This document shows positions 27,344-34,996 of a stretch of 42,664 bases of DNA, in pieces. Under the pieces are notes generated by a model that saw only the letters and a list, made by a program, of their open reading frames with translations, ran no database searches and was not told the DNA's origin. The stretch is taken from the IMG/VR virus record IMGVR_UViG_3300025164_001626, positions 1-42,664 of that record, one strand, 5' to 3'. Position 1 is the first letter of the stretch; each line of letters starts with the position of its first letter. The stretch comes from a virus. The position numbers and the translations under genes were made by a program.

Positions 27344-27405
27344 TACATCTGCTAATCGTTGCGATGCTGATAGCGGGAACGGGAGGATATGTAAGGAATG
27401 CATGA
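27340..27405 (+). CDS. Possible hydrophobic micropeptide, 21 aa
   Basis: ATG 27340 overlaps the previous stop and follows GAAGGAGGGAAA. MIHLLIVAMLIAGTGGYVRN is a single hydrophobic segment. A further 22-aa frame (27398-27466, Pro-rich) follows with a weaker site. Short, so uncertain. Confidence 0.3.
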   Translation: MIHLLIVAMLIAGTGGYVRNA

Positions 27406-27491
27406 GGATGTTCAGGACGAATTACAGAGTCCGCCGCCCGCGCAGGGGGTGAGAGATGAAGGATGAAATAAACGTGTTGTAAGGAGGGGTG

Positions 27492-28067
27492 ATGAAAATT
27501 GAATTGTACGGTAAAATTTATGAATGGGATGAAAAATCCGTAGCAGAAACCCATAACATATCAAATAGAAAAGTTTGTCTGGTTCATCATAATTTTATTA
27601 ATGCCAATCTCCATTGGAGTAAAAAAGTTCCTTCCGGAGAATATCATATATCCCTACAAAATAATGGGGAAGACGAACGTTTTGGATCTCCTTGGGGTAG
27701 GGGGTACGGGGGGATAAGATTTTGTAAAAATTGTAAATATATAGATTGTATCCATATTTGGGAAGATGAAAAAGAAAAAGACGAATCTTGGAAAATTTGT
27801 AATCATAGTTGGCATGGGGGATTAGCAAGAAGTTATAATAACAACGGTGCAGAATGGATTTGTAATAAATGTGGTGCTGTTTATAGATTTATGTATGGTC
27901 ATGGGGGAAGCCTATATGTATGCGATCCCTGCTATAAAGCATCAATTGAGAGTATGACCCAACAGGGAGGAACATTGGAGAAGTATCTTTCAGAATATTG
28001 TTGTTCTCCCCGATTGCCTTTTATAAAAACTTGTGTAATTTGTAAAAGAAAAATAAGAATAACGTGA
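27492..28067 (+). CDS. Multi-zinc-knuckle protein, 191 aa
   Basis: ATG 27492 follows TAAGGAGGGGTG. Four Cys pairs in order: CKNC with C at DCIH (about 78-86), CNKC (about 122), CDPC (about 141), CCSP and CVICKRK (about 168 and 178). His residues (HSWHGG, HNF) may add ligands. Likely a multi-zinc structural or nucleic-acid-binding protein; no named family. It marks the return to AT-rich codons after the island. Confidence 0.55.
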   Translation: MKIELYGKIYEWDEKSVAETHNISNRKVCLVHHNFINANLHWSKKVPSGEYHISLQNNGEDERFGSPWGRGYGGIRFCKNCKYIDCIHIWEDEKEKDESWKICNHSWHGGLARSYNNNGAEWICNKCGAVYRFMYGHGGSLYVCDPCYKASIESMTQQGGTLEKYLSEYCCSPRLPFIKTCVICKRKIRIT

Positions 28068-28074
28068 GGGGAAG

Positions 28075-28818
28075 ATGGAAAAACCAATTGCTTACAAAAT
28101 TAATGCAAAAAAAGCATACTTGAAAGATGGAACAGAGTTATGGATTCTTGAAAACGATAAATTTTTAATAGATCAAGCACCAAAAAATATAAAGGAACAC
28201 AAGGGTCCCTTAGATGTAGTAGTTGATATTGGAGCACATATTGGGATAGTATCCATAGCAGCAGCTAAATTGGGGGCAAAGGTATATGCCTTCGAACCTT
28301 CAGAGCTAAATATTCAAATTCTTACCAGAAATATTATAGAGAATAAATTAACAAATAAAATAACCGTAATTCCTATGGCAGTAACAAACCATTCTGGAGA
28401 CTCTTTGCCATTATTTATGGCCACCAATATGAACAGTTCTGGCCAACGTTCTTTAGTTTTTAAAATGGATGGGGATTTTCCTATTGAAAGTATGGCTACT
28501 ACTATATCACTCAAAGATTTACTTATAAGGGTTTTCCAGATCGAAGAAAAAATTGACTACTTGAAATGTGACATAGAAGGCGGGGAGTGGATACTTATTG
28601 AAGAGGACCCCGAACTGAAAGAGTTGGTAAGCAAAGTAGGATTCATAGAAATGTCTGTTCACCCCCTAGGAGATAGTAGGTATTTCAGTGGAATACCTGG
28701 AGATTACGTTCAAACAATGGAAAGGTGGTTGGAATCCTGCGTACCTGGGCGTTGGTGTATCCCGTGGGGAACTCCGACAGATAGAGACTTGTTAATCCAA
28801 TTGGGGGGTGGAAAATGA
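28075..28818 (+). CDS. FkbM-family SAM-dependent methyltransferase, 247 aa
   Basis: ATG 28075 follows GTGAGGGGAAG. Motif I VVVDIGAHIGIVSIAAAKLG (SAM site), then VYAFEPSELNIQILTRNI (acidic residue for ribose, and the FEP...N pattern), and YLKCDIEGGEW are the hallmarks of FkbM methyltransferases. Length fits. Family members O-methylate sugars and small molecules; phage copies may modify glycans, but the substrate cannot be told from sequence. The stop overlaps the next start. Confidence 0.9.
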   Translation: MEKPIAYKINAKKAYLKDGTELWILENDKFLIDQAPKNIKEHKGPLDVVVDIGAHIGIVSIAAAKLGAKVYAFEPSELNIQILTRNIIENKLTNKITVIPMAVTNHSGDSLPLFMATNMNSSGQRSLVFKMDGDFPIESMATTISLKDLLIRVFQIEEKIDYLKCDIEGGEWILIEEDPELKELVSKVGFIEMSVHPLGDSRYFSGIPGDYVQTMERWLESCVPGRWCIPWGTPTDRDLLIQLGGGK

Positions 28819-29084
28819 AAAAGAATCCTAAAGTTACTGAATTTGTAGTTACTGGGCAAGAAAAACGTAATTTTCATATGCGACCGGGGGATACATTAAC
28901 CGTAACATTCAGAGAAGTAGGTACTTTTCCTAATGGTAAACAAACAACAATATCAGAAGTTCCAGTTCTTACAGAAAAAATTACTGAACATATGACTACA
29001 GATGATATTTTTATTGCAAGGGCAAACATAGACGGTCAACCTGCTAAAATGGGGGGATTTACGATTAAGAAAGAGGGAAAATAA
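28815..29084 (+). CDS. Hypothetical beta-rich protein, 89 aa
   Basis: ATG 28815 overlaps the methyltransferase stop, after TTGGGGGGTGGAAA. Beta-rich sequence (TEFVVTGQEKRNFHMRPGDT, LTVTFREVGTFPNGKQT). It is coupled to the methyltransferase gene, so a shared task is possible but unproven. One-base overlap with the next gene. Confidence 0.55.
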   Translation: MKKNPKVTEFVVTGQEKRNFHMRPGDTLTVTFREVGTFPNGKQTTISEVPVLTEKITEHMTTDDIFIARANIDGQPAKMGGFTIKKEGK

Positions 29085-29605
29085 TGAACGCCATCCCATT
29101 ATTTACGAAAGAGGGAAACCCAACGAATATTTCTTATTGTTCTTCCTGCAAACTCCCCCACGTTCACGACATAGCAGAGAATTGTTGTAAGAAGGGCATC
29201 TGTAAAATTTGTGAAAAGGAAACCCCCTCCGTACATAATCTGATGTGCTACGACTGTCGAGATAAAGAACAAATGGAGAAGGCAGAGAAATTAGAAAATT
29301 GGGACGGTCCCGTAGTATTCAATGATTCTTATTATGCTACTTTAGAAGATTTAATATGTTGTAATGATGAAGAAAAACTACCTGAATTCGTATATATCGC
29401 AGAAACTGAAAATATTCTTAAACTTGATGTAGAAGATATTTTGGAAAGACTTTGCGAGAACCTTTACGAAGATGCCTATGAAGATTTAAATGGCGTCGAT
29501 GAATTTAAGAACGCCGTGAAGGATTTCAACGAAGCTAATGGGAGAAATACTTATCGGATGGAAAGTGGAAAAAAGGCTGTAAGAGTACCAAAGGGAGAAA
29601 AATAA
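29084..29605 (+). CDS. Zinc-finger phage protein, 173 aa
   Basis: ATG 29084 overlaps the previous stop after AAAGAGGGAAAATA. The N-terminal 65 residues hold CSSC, CC, CKICEK and CYDC with His (a two-zinc module). Then PVVFNDSYYATLEDLICCND and a C-terminal acidic helical part (DVEDILERLCENLYEDAYED). This build, a zinc module plus a W/F...YF/Y..EDL region, recalls unnamed phage proteins. Role unknown. Confidence 0.6.
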   Translation: MNAIPLFTKEGNPTNISYCSSCKLPHVHDIAENCCKKGICKICEKETPSVHNLMCYDCRDKEQMEKAEKLENWDGPVVFNDSYYATLEDLICCNDEEKLPEFVYIAETENILKLDVEDILERLCENLYEDAYEDLNGVDEFKNAVKDFNEANGRNTYRMESGKKAVRVPKGEK

Positions 29606-30024
29606 TGAATCTAATAATACAAAACACCGACGAAAGATTAAGAAATATAGAAAGGGAAATAATAGCAAATGGTTGCAAAGGACCAGAAGGGGTTCTCGTA
29701 AAATCCCTCCGTGCATCTCTTCTCAAAGAAGAGGAATTGAAAAATTGGATAGATGATCTCCAATCAGGAAATTGGATCACATGTGTCTACTGTGGTCACC
29801 GATATGGACCCAAGGAGAGCACCCCTGTATCAATGGCCGATATTCTCAAAGAGCACATTGAAAAATGCCCGGAACATCCTATGTCAAAATTGAAATCCCA
29901 ACTAAATCAAATAAAAGAAACCATACAAGATTGCATATGTCAAAAGTATGGTTCTGATAGAATCCTCCCGCATGATATATGCAAAAAAATTAATGCTATA
30001 CTATCCCCACCAGAGGAGAAATAA
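29605..30024 (+). CDS. Coiled-coil protein with CVYCGHRY zinc finger, 139 aa
   Basis: ATG 29605 overlaps the previous stop after AAAGGGAGAAAAATA. Helical N-terminus (NTDERLRNIEREI), then CVYCGHRYGPKESTPVSMAD with EHIEKCPEHPMSKL, a C2-HC(H) finger pattern often seen in phage small proteins, and a final helix with several Cys. Possibly nucleic-acid binding. Confidence 0.6.
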   Translation: MNLIIQNTDERLRNIEREIIANGCKGPEGVLVKSLRASLLKEEELKNWIDDLQSGNWITCVYCGHRYGPKESTPVSMADILKEHIEKCPEHPMSKLKSQLNQIKETIQDCICQKYGSDRILPHDICKKINAILSPPEEK

Positions 30025-30025
30025 A

Positions 30026-30298
30026 ATGAAAAAATTAGTTAAATTCAGTCTAATTTTATCCATTATCTTATTTGGATGTGCTGAGAAAAGATGGGTATGC
30101 TATGTGGATAAAAATGCAGATAGCAATTGCATCAAAGGAGATTGCGTTGAGATGGCAGAGAAAGGACAATTGAATTGTAGAAAGGGAAATAGGATAATGA
30201 AAATATATCCGCTCAAGGAAGCGTTCATTTACTCAGTTAATCCGCCAACTGATATTCAAAAATGTAGAGAAAGTGGTGATAAGGGAGAAATAAAATGA
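30026..30298 (+). CDS. Putative lipoprotein, 90 aa
   Basis: ATG 30026 follows CAGAGGAGAAATAAA. The N-terminus MKKLVKFSLILSIILFGCAE is a lipoprotein signal peptide with lipobox LFGC (Cys 18), so the mature protein should be anchored to a membrane. It has six further cysteines that may pair oxidatively in the periplasm. Phage lipoproteins often block superinfection or DNA entry; that role is an inference. The stop overlaps the next gene. Confidence 0.7.
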   Translation: MKKLVKFSLILSIILFGCAEKRWVCYVDKNADSNCIKGDCVEMAEKGQLNCRKGNRIMKIYPLKEAFIYSVNPPTDIQKCRESGDKGEIK

Positions 30299-30567
30299 CT
30301 CCAGCTATAGAAATAGCAATTTGCGGATTTCTAATTCTCATAATATTAATATTAGTTTGGTGGTGGGGGTATCGAGAGGGAAAACAACGAAATTTACAAG
30401 AAGAAAAAGAAGTCGAATTATTAAAAATAGTTTATAAAATGGGGCAAATTTTGAGAGAATGCCCCAACTGTGGTGAATGGCATAGTAATTGGAAAAAATT
30501 TATAGATTCTGTAGATATATTAAAAGCTCATTATTCTCAAGAAAAAGAAATTAGGGAGAGTAAATGA
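30295..30567 (+). CDS. Membrane-anchored zinc-knuckle protein, 90 aa
   Basis: ATG 30295 overlaps the lipoprotein stop. A transmembrane helix at about residues 5-26 (IEIAICGFLILIILILVWWW) is followed by a charged helix and CPNCGEWHSNW, a Cys/His zinc site. It is coupled to the lipoprotein gene, so the two may form an envelope pair. Confidence 0.6.
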   Translation: MTPAIEIAICGFLILIILILVWWWGYREGKQRNLQEEKEVELLKIVYKMGQILRECPNCGEWHSNWKKFIDSVDILKAHYSQEKEIRESK

Positions 30568-30779
30568 GCCATAAAGTTTTACATACTGAAGAATGGTATG
30601 AGGATCATTGCGATACTTGCGAGCACAGTAAAGAACTTCATTGTTTAATTTCGAAAGAAGTAGTCATAAATGGAAAAAATAAATACATAGCATCGGGGTG
30701 TATGGTATTTATGGATAATGGACGGAGGCTTGAGGGGAATAATCCTCACCTGAGATGCAAATGTGGGGGGTTTAAGTAA
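30564..30779 (+). CDS. Cys-rich hypothetical protein, 71 aa
   Basis: ATG 30564 overlaps the previous stop, after GGGAGAGTAA. Cysteines at DHCDTCEHSKELHC, SGCM and RCKCGG suggest a small zinc or Fe-S protein. It lies just before the GIY-YIG endonuclease and overlaps its start by one base. Confidence 0.55.
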   Translation: MSHKVLHTEEWYEDHCDTCEHSKELHCLISKEVVINGKNKYIASGCMVFMDNGRRLEGNNPHLRCKCGGFK

Positions 30780-31648
30780 TGAGAAAATTAATATGGCCTA
30801 CTTATGGCGGAGTATACAAGATATTAAATGTAATGAATGGTAAAGTTTATGTGGGGTCCGCTGCTAATTTTAAATCTAGATGGAAGTTTCATTTAGGCCA
30901 ACTTCGTTACGGAAACCATCACTCTATAACTCTTCAAAGAGCTTATAACAAATATGGTGAAAGGAATTTTATGTTCGTAATTATAGAAGTAATAAAAGAT
31001 AAAACAAAATTGAAAGAAAGAGAACAAATTTGGAAAGATTTTTATAAATCATATGATCCGAGATATGGATATGATATATGTCCTAAAGCTGAAAATTGCT
31101 TAGGAGTAAAACATACTCCAGAAACATGTGCCAAAAGATCTGTGGCCACCAAAAGAAATTGGGCAAATCCTGAATGCAGAGAAAGAATTATGACAAATCT
31201 AAAAAAAAGTCTATCCGATCCAGAATATAAATCTAAAATGGCAAAGATAACTAAAAAGATGTGGGAAAATCCAGAACTAAGAAAAAAAATGTTAGATGGC
31301 CAAAATAATAGAAAACCTCTAAGTACGGAAACCAAAAATAAAATCGCCTTTAGAAATAGAGAAATAGCCAAAGATCCTGAATGGAGAGCTAAAGTGTCCG
31401 CATCAAACAAAGGAAAAGTTAGGAGTGAAGAAGCTAGAGCTAATATGTCTATAGCCCAAAAGGGAAGGCCGAGAAAACCCCACTCTGCAGAGACTAAAGC
31501 AAAAATAGCAAAAGCTGCCCATAAACGATGGGCAAATCCTAAATTTCAAGAAAAAATGAAAAACATAATGGATAGTAAAGAATACCACGATAAAATATCT
31601 AAATCTCAAAAGATAAGATACAATAAACAAAAAGAAACTAAGCAATGA
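30779..31648 (+). CDS. GIY-YIG homing endonuclease with NUMOD3-type repeats, 289 aa
   Basis: ATG 30779 overlaps the previous stop. Catalytic domain in residues 9-100: GGVYKI (GIY equivalent), KVYVGSA (YIG), R33 in FKSRW, and the glutamate in the LKEREQIW helix region. After about residue 105 there are repeated basic segments (TPETCAKRSVATKRNWANPE; STETKNKIAFRNREIAKDPE; SAETKAKIAKAAHKRWANPK) like NUMOD3 DNA-binding modules. Free-standing phage homing endonucleases of this type target a neighbouring gene. It overlaps the UvsW-like helicase gene by 4 bases. Confidence 0.9.
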   Translation: MRKLIWPTYGGVYKILNVMNGKVYVGSAANFKSRWKFHLGQLRYGNHHSITLQRAYNKYGERNFMFVIIEVIKDKTKLKEREQIWKDFYKSYDPRYGYDICPKAENCLGVKHTPETCAKRSVATKRNWANPECRERIMTNLKKSLSDPEYKSKMAKITKKMWENPELRKKMLDGQNNRKPLSTETKNKIAFRNREIAKDPEWRAKVSASNKGKVRSEEARANMSIAQKGRPRKPHSAETKAKIAKAAHKRWANPKFQEKMKNIMDSKEYHDKISKSQKIRYNKQKETKQ

Positions 31649-33054
31649 ATATAAAAATAATAAATTCTATATTCAGCAAGGTTAATACTTATGAAGACGC
31701 TAAAATTTTGGCAGATTTCCTAAAATATAAAGAAACGTATTGGCGCCAAACTCAATTTAGACGAGTGGAAAAAGAATATTATAAACCATTAGTTAAAAAA
31801 GGCGAATTTTTAACCGGGTTTATTCCTAGAGTAAAAAATTATTGTATATCAAACAACATACCTATTAACATAGAGGAACCACCATTACCACTAATACCAT
31901 ATTTTACTGATGACCAAATAGAAAATATCACTATTCCGAGAGGACTTAAATTAAAACCGGATCAAGTCTTTGCTATAAAAAATATTCTTACGAATATACG
32001 AGGGGTAATTTTTCACCCTACCGGCTCGGGAAAAACAATAATTTTTCTATCTTTTATTTCTTTATTTCCTGATTTAAACAGTCTTATTGTAGTAAATACT
32101 AAAGACATATTAGAGCAAACATTTGAACGCGCCTCTGAGTTTTTTCCCAAAGAAGTAGGCAAACTGGGGGGAGGATATAATTCCCCAAATAGAATAACTA
32201 TAGCGACGATTCAAACATTAAAAGATATTCCATCGGATAGTTTATTTTTCAAAGAAATAGATATAGTAGTAATCGACGAAACTCATCACTGCGCTAGATT
32301 TTCAAAACCGTTTAGTACGGAGGGTGGTGGATCCTACGCTAAAGTATTATCATCAATTGATTGCCCATTCAAAATTGGGTTTACTGCCACCCTCCCTCAT
32401 GAGGGGAAAGGACAACTAGCACTTGAAGGTTACATAGGGCCAGTCATTTCAAAAAAGAAAATTTCAGAGGTGGAAAGATTGGCAAAAATAAAAGTTATTC
32501 TAAAAAAGTTGCCCATTACGTTGGCCGCTAGAGAAGCGAAGTCATATCAGGAAGTATATAAATATTCCGTAACGTTCAATAGCCGACGCCATAAACTAGT
32601 TCTACAAACGGCTGATAATTTAGTAAAAGCTGGCAGAACCGTACTTATCATCGTATCACTTGTACAACATGGAAATAATATTCTTGATATGGCACATAGA
32701 TTATTTCCTCATCTACGAATTGAATTTGTTTGGAGTAAGATACCTGGAACCACTCGTACAACAATAAAAAAAGATTTAAATGAAGGATTGGTAGATGTAG
32801 TAATTGCAGATGCAGTTTGGAAAGAAGGGGTCGATATTCCTACATTAGGGGCAATTATAAACGCTGCCGGAGGAAAATCAGAAATTAATACAATACAATC
32901 CCTCGGGAGGGGATTGCGCACCGTTCCTGGAATAAAAGATGATGTTATTTTGGTAGATATTCTAGATATTAGTTCACGCTATTTAGTTGAGCATTTTGGA
33001 CTAAGGTTAGTTTTATATTTTGACGAGGGATGGATGGGAAATGAACAATTTTAA
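31645..33054 (+). CDS. UvsW-like SF2 DNA helicase, 469 aa
   Basis: ATG 31645 overlaps the endonuclease stop. After a 100-residue N-terminal domain come the SF2 motifs: Walker A HPTGSGKT (124-131), Ia IVVNTKDILEQ, DETHH (211-215), TAT (247-249), IV VLIIVSLVQHG, V DAVWKEGVDIPTLGAII and VI QSLGRGLR. Length and layout match T4 UvsW, which processes branched recombination and replication intermediates and R-loops. It is flanked by GIY-YIG genes on both sides. Confidence 0.9.
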   Translation: MNIKIINSIFSKVNTYEDAKILADFLKYKETYWRQTQFRRVEKEYYKPLVKKGEFLTGFIPRVKNYCISNNIPINIEEPPLPLIPYFTDDQIENITIPRGLKLKPDQVFAIKNILTNIRGVIFHPTGSGKTIIFLSFISLFPDLNSLIVVNTKDILEQTFERASEFFPKEVGKLGGGYNSPNRITIATIQTLKDIPSDSLFFKEIDIVVIDETHHCARFSKPFSTEGGGSYAKVLSSIDCPFKIGFTATLPHEGKGQLALEGYIGPVISKKKISEVERLAKIKVILKKLPITLAAREAKSYQEVYKYSVTFNSRRHKLVLQTADNLVKAGRTVLIIVSLVQHGNNILDMAHRLFPHLRIEFVWSKIPGTTRTTIKKDLNEGLVDVVIADAVWKEGVDIPTLGAIINAAGGKSEINTIQSLGRGLRTVPGIKDDVILVDILDISSRYLVEHFGLRLVLYFDEGWMGNEQF

Positions 33055-33139
33055 TAAAACATATATTATTTATAAAACTACAAATTTAATAAATAAGAAG
33101 ATTTATGTCGGAAAAGATGAGCATAATAATTCCATTTAA
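33041..33139 (+). pseudogene. N-terminal remnant of a second GIY-YIG endonuclease, 32 aa
   Basis: ATG 33041 overlaps the helicase end. MNNFNKTYIIYKTTNLINKK then IYVGKDE is the first strand and YIG strand of a GIY-YIG domain; TAA follows at 33137 before the catalytic Arg and Glu. Decayed or partly deleted. Confidence 0.65.
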
Positions 33140-33151
33140 TAGAGATAAACG

Positions 33152-33310
33152 ATGGCAATGAATATACCCATAGAAAAAATATTACCTACCATTATGGTAA
33201 TACTAGCATTAGGATCTTCTATTGGGTACGCTATCAAAGGGATATCAGAATGGAGAATGGCCCTATATTGGCTTGCTGCGGCTACTCTAAATTATGTAGT
33301 AACGTGGTGA
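33152..33310 (+). CDS. Small two-helix membrane protein, 52 aa
   Basis: ATG 33152 lies 12 bases after the GIY-YIG remnant's stop; the site AGATAAACG is weak. Two hydrophobic segments (EKILPTIMVILALGSSIGYA and WRMALYWLAAATLNYVV) match short two-span phage proteins of the IEKI(I/L)P...GYA...WRxALYW type that I have seen unannotated in many phages. Probably in the inner membrane; unknown role. Confidence 0.6.
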   Translation: MAMNIPIEKILPTIMVILALGSSIGYAIKGISEWRMALYWLAAATLNYVVTW

Positions 33311-33320
33311 GGAGGATAAG

Positions 33321-33584
33321 ATGAAATATGGATGCTACCACGTTATAACGGAACAAGCTGAAAATGCATTACCATATTGCCAAATATGCGCCCCAGAATA
33401 TATCAAATCCTTCCGCAACAAACTAGACCGGAGTAAGTTAGCATCTGAATTTATCTACAAACATACAGTGTCCTACCTTCATCCAGATAAGACAAGATCC
33501 CTTCGGTGGGACGAATTAACCGATGACCAAAAGGAACCTTATTATCAAGATGCCGACGCACTCATTAAATATTTCGAGGGGTAA
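33321..33584 (+). CDS. Zinc-knuckle protein, 87 aa, paralogue of 26544
   Basis: ATG 33321 follows GTGAGGAGGATAAG. N-terminal Cys residues (GCYH, YCQICAPEY) make a possible zinc site. FRNKLDRSKLASEFIYKHTV and a C-terminal QDADALIKYFEG match the second half of the protein at 26544. The conserved unit suggests a small interaction domain. Confidence 0.6.
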   Translation: MKYGCYHVITEQAENALPYCQICAPEYIKSFRNKLDRSKLASEFIYKHTVSYLHPDKTRSLRWDELTDDQKEPYYQDADALIKYFEG

Positions 33585-33588
33585 AATA

Positions 33589-33909
33589 ATGAAAATTAAA
33601 TTGAAGACTAAAATTGAAAAAGAAATTACAGTAGACGTAGAATTCCCCATTTATGTAAAACATGATTGTAGCGAGGATGATTATGAATCCATTCACTATA
33701 TTAAAAGAGAATCTGAAACTATGCATATAGAACTTCATAAATCCCATAGTTATATTTCTGGCGGTACATTATACGAATTGGAGATAAGCAAACGTAAAGT
33801 GAATGGTACTGCCGATTACTTTTTAGGCACCGGAGAATTTAAATCCAGCAAAAAAGAATTTGAATCTGTACTAAAGGAATTCAAAGAAAAACTTAATTCA
33901 ATATCATAA
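33589..33909 (+). CDS. Hypothetical protein, 106 aa
   Basis: ATG 33589 follows CGAGGGGTAAAATA. Beta-rich middle (KEITVDVEFPIYVKHDC, SETMHIELHKSHSYISGGTL) and a final helix KKEFESVLKEFKEKLN. No recognised family. Confidence 0.55.
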   Translation: MKIKLKTKIEKEITVDVEFPIYVKHDCSEDDYESIHYIKRESETMHIELHKSHSYISGGTLYELEISKRKVNGTADYFLGTGEFKSSKKEFESVLKEFKEKLNSIS

Positions 33910-33943
33910 TAAGAAAAAGAGTGTTAAAAAGAAAGGAAAAATA

Positions 33944-34138
33944 ATGGAAAAAGTATTCGTAGCTAGACATCCATTGACCTATATCAAAGACGTAAAGTTT
34001 CATACAAATGCAGATTGCCCTTCATTTCGAAGAGCAGACCCAAGATACAAAACAAGCGTAGATAGAAACGAAGCTGAACAACTATATAGATATTGCAGAC
34101 TATGTGAAAATCATAGGACAAAACGTGGACATAAATAA
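33944..34138 (+). CDS. Small Cys/His protein, 64 aa
   Basis: ATG 33944 follows AAGAAAGGAAAAATA. KFHTNADCPSFRRADPRYKT and RYCRLCENH give a Cys/His set (H, C, CxxC, H) that fits a zinc finger similar to the HxxxxCPxxxR.....C..C phage type. Basic. It overlaps the next gene by 35 bases. Confidence 0.55.
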   Translation: MEKVFVARHPLTYIKDVKFHTNADCPSFRRADPRYKTSVDRNEAEQLYRYCRLCENHRTKRGHK

Positions 34139-34475
34139 AGTAGGAAACATTGAGGTTGGTTCTATAGTAAAAATAACGCGTGTTGGGGGAAACTTTATTT
34201 TTGCTAGAATAGAAAAATTTACCCCGAACATAATACCAGATTGGTATAATATGGATTTTACTATAATTTTTTTCTCCCCAGAACAATGTTCTAAAATGTC
34301 TTGGGTATTAAGAGCACCACAAATAAATGGAGAACAGTTTGAAATGGGGGATAAAAAAATGATTATAGATTTAATACTTCCCCCCATAGGAACTTCTGCC
34401 GAAACTCCTACAGAAATAGCAAAAGAAATGCCAAAAGAGGGAAAAGTGATCCCCTTCAAAAAAAACACACAATGA
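34104..34475 (+). CDS. Hypothetical protein, 123 aa (GTG start)
   Basis: GTG 34104 overlaps the preceding gene; no strong ribosome binding site is visible, and later in-frame starts are no better. N-terminal half beta-rich (VGSIVKITRVGGNFIFARIE), possibly an SH3/OB-like barrel; Pro-rich and basic C-terminus. Function unknown. The stop overlaps the next start. Confidence 0.5.
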   Translation: MKIIGQNVDINKVGNIEVGSIVKITRVGGNFIFARIEKFTPNIIPDWYNMDFTIIFFSPEQCSKMSWVLRAPQINGEQFEMGDKKMIIDLILPPIGTSAETPTEIAKEMPKEGKVIPFKKNTQ

Positions 34476-34996
34476 TCTACGTCGATGAATTAAAAGAATA
34501 TGATTGGGTAGTTTGGGGGAAAGAAACTGCAAATTGCCATATGTTCACTGACGGAGATTTAGAAGAACTACATATCTTTGCAAATAAGATAGGAATGAAA
34601 AAAGAGTGGATTCATAATAGCAAACACCCTCATTATGATCTCACTCCATCTAAGAGAAAATTAGCAGTAGAATATGGAGCCAAAGAAATTACTACTAAGG
34701 ATTGGATGAAAAGGGAAAGAGCAAAAATAATATCAGATGCCATGGCCAAAGTGGCATTTGAAATATTAGACCCTGAATTTTCTAATATTGAGAAAAAAAT
34801 ATTAGCTAAAATAGATGGAATAAATAATATAGGGGAATTCATAGTAAATGAGCCAGAAGCAGAAATAATGGCTGCTAATCATCTAATAGCTATAAACATA
34901 AAAAGAGATGAAAAAGGAAAAATTGTCTCCCTTATATGGGGAGGATATAAATTCAAAGTTAGTCAATTTATTCCAACAAGAGACAGTAATGAATGA
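34472..34996 (+). CDS. DUF4031-domain protein, 174 aa
   Basis: ATG 34472 overlaps the previous stop. Residues 1-73 read MIYVDELKEYDWVVWGKETA, CHMFTDGDLEELHIFANKIG and HPHYDLTPSKRKLAVEYGAK, the DUF4031 pattern, a small domain often found in phage and mobile-element proteins. The remaining 100 residues are helical followed by a short beta region. Conserved His and Asp residues suggest catalysis, but none is established. Confidence 0.75.
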   Translation: MIYVDELKEYDWVVWGKETANCHMFTDGDLEELHIFANKIGMKKEWIHNSKHPHYDLTPSKRKLAVEYGAKEITTKDWMKRERAKIISDAMAKVAFEILDPEFSNIEKKILAKIDGINNIGEFIVNEPEAEIMAANHLIAINIKRDEKGKIVSLIWGGYKFKVSQFIPTRDSNE

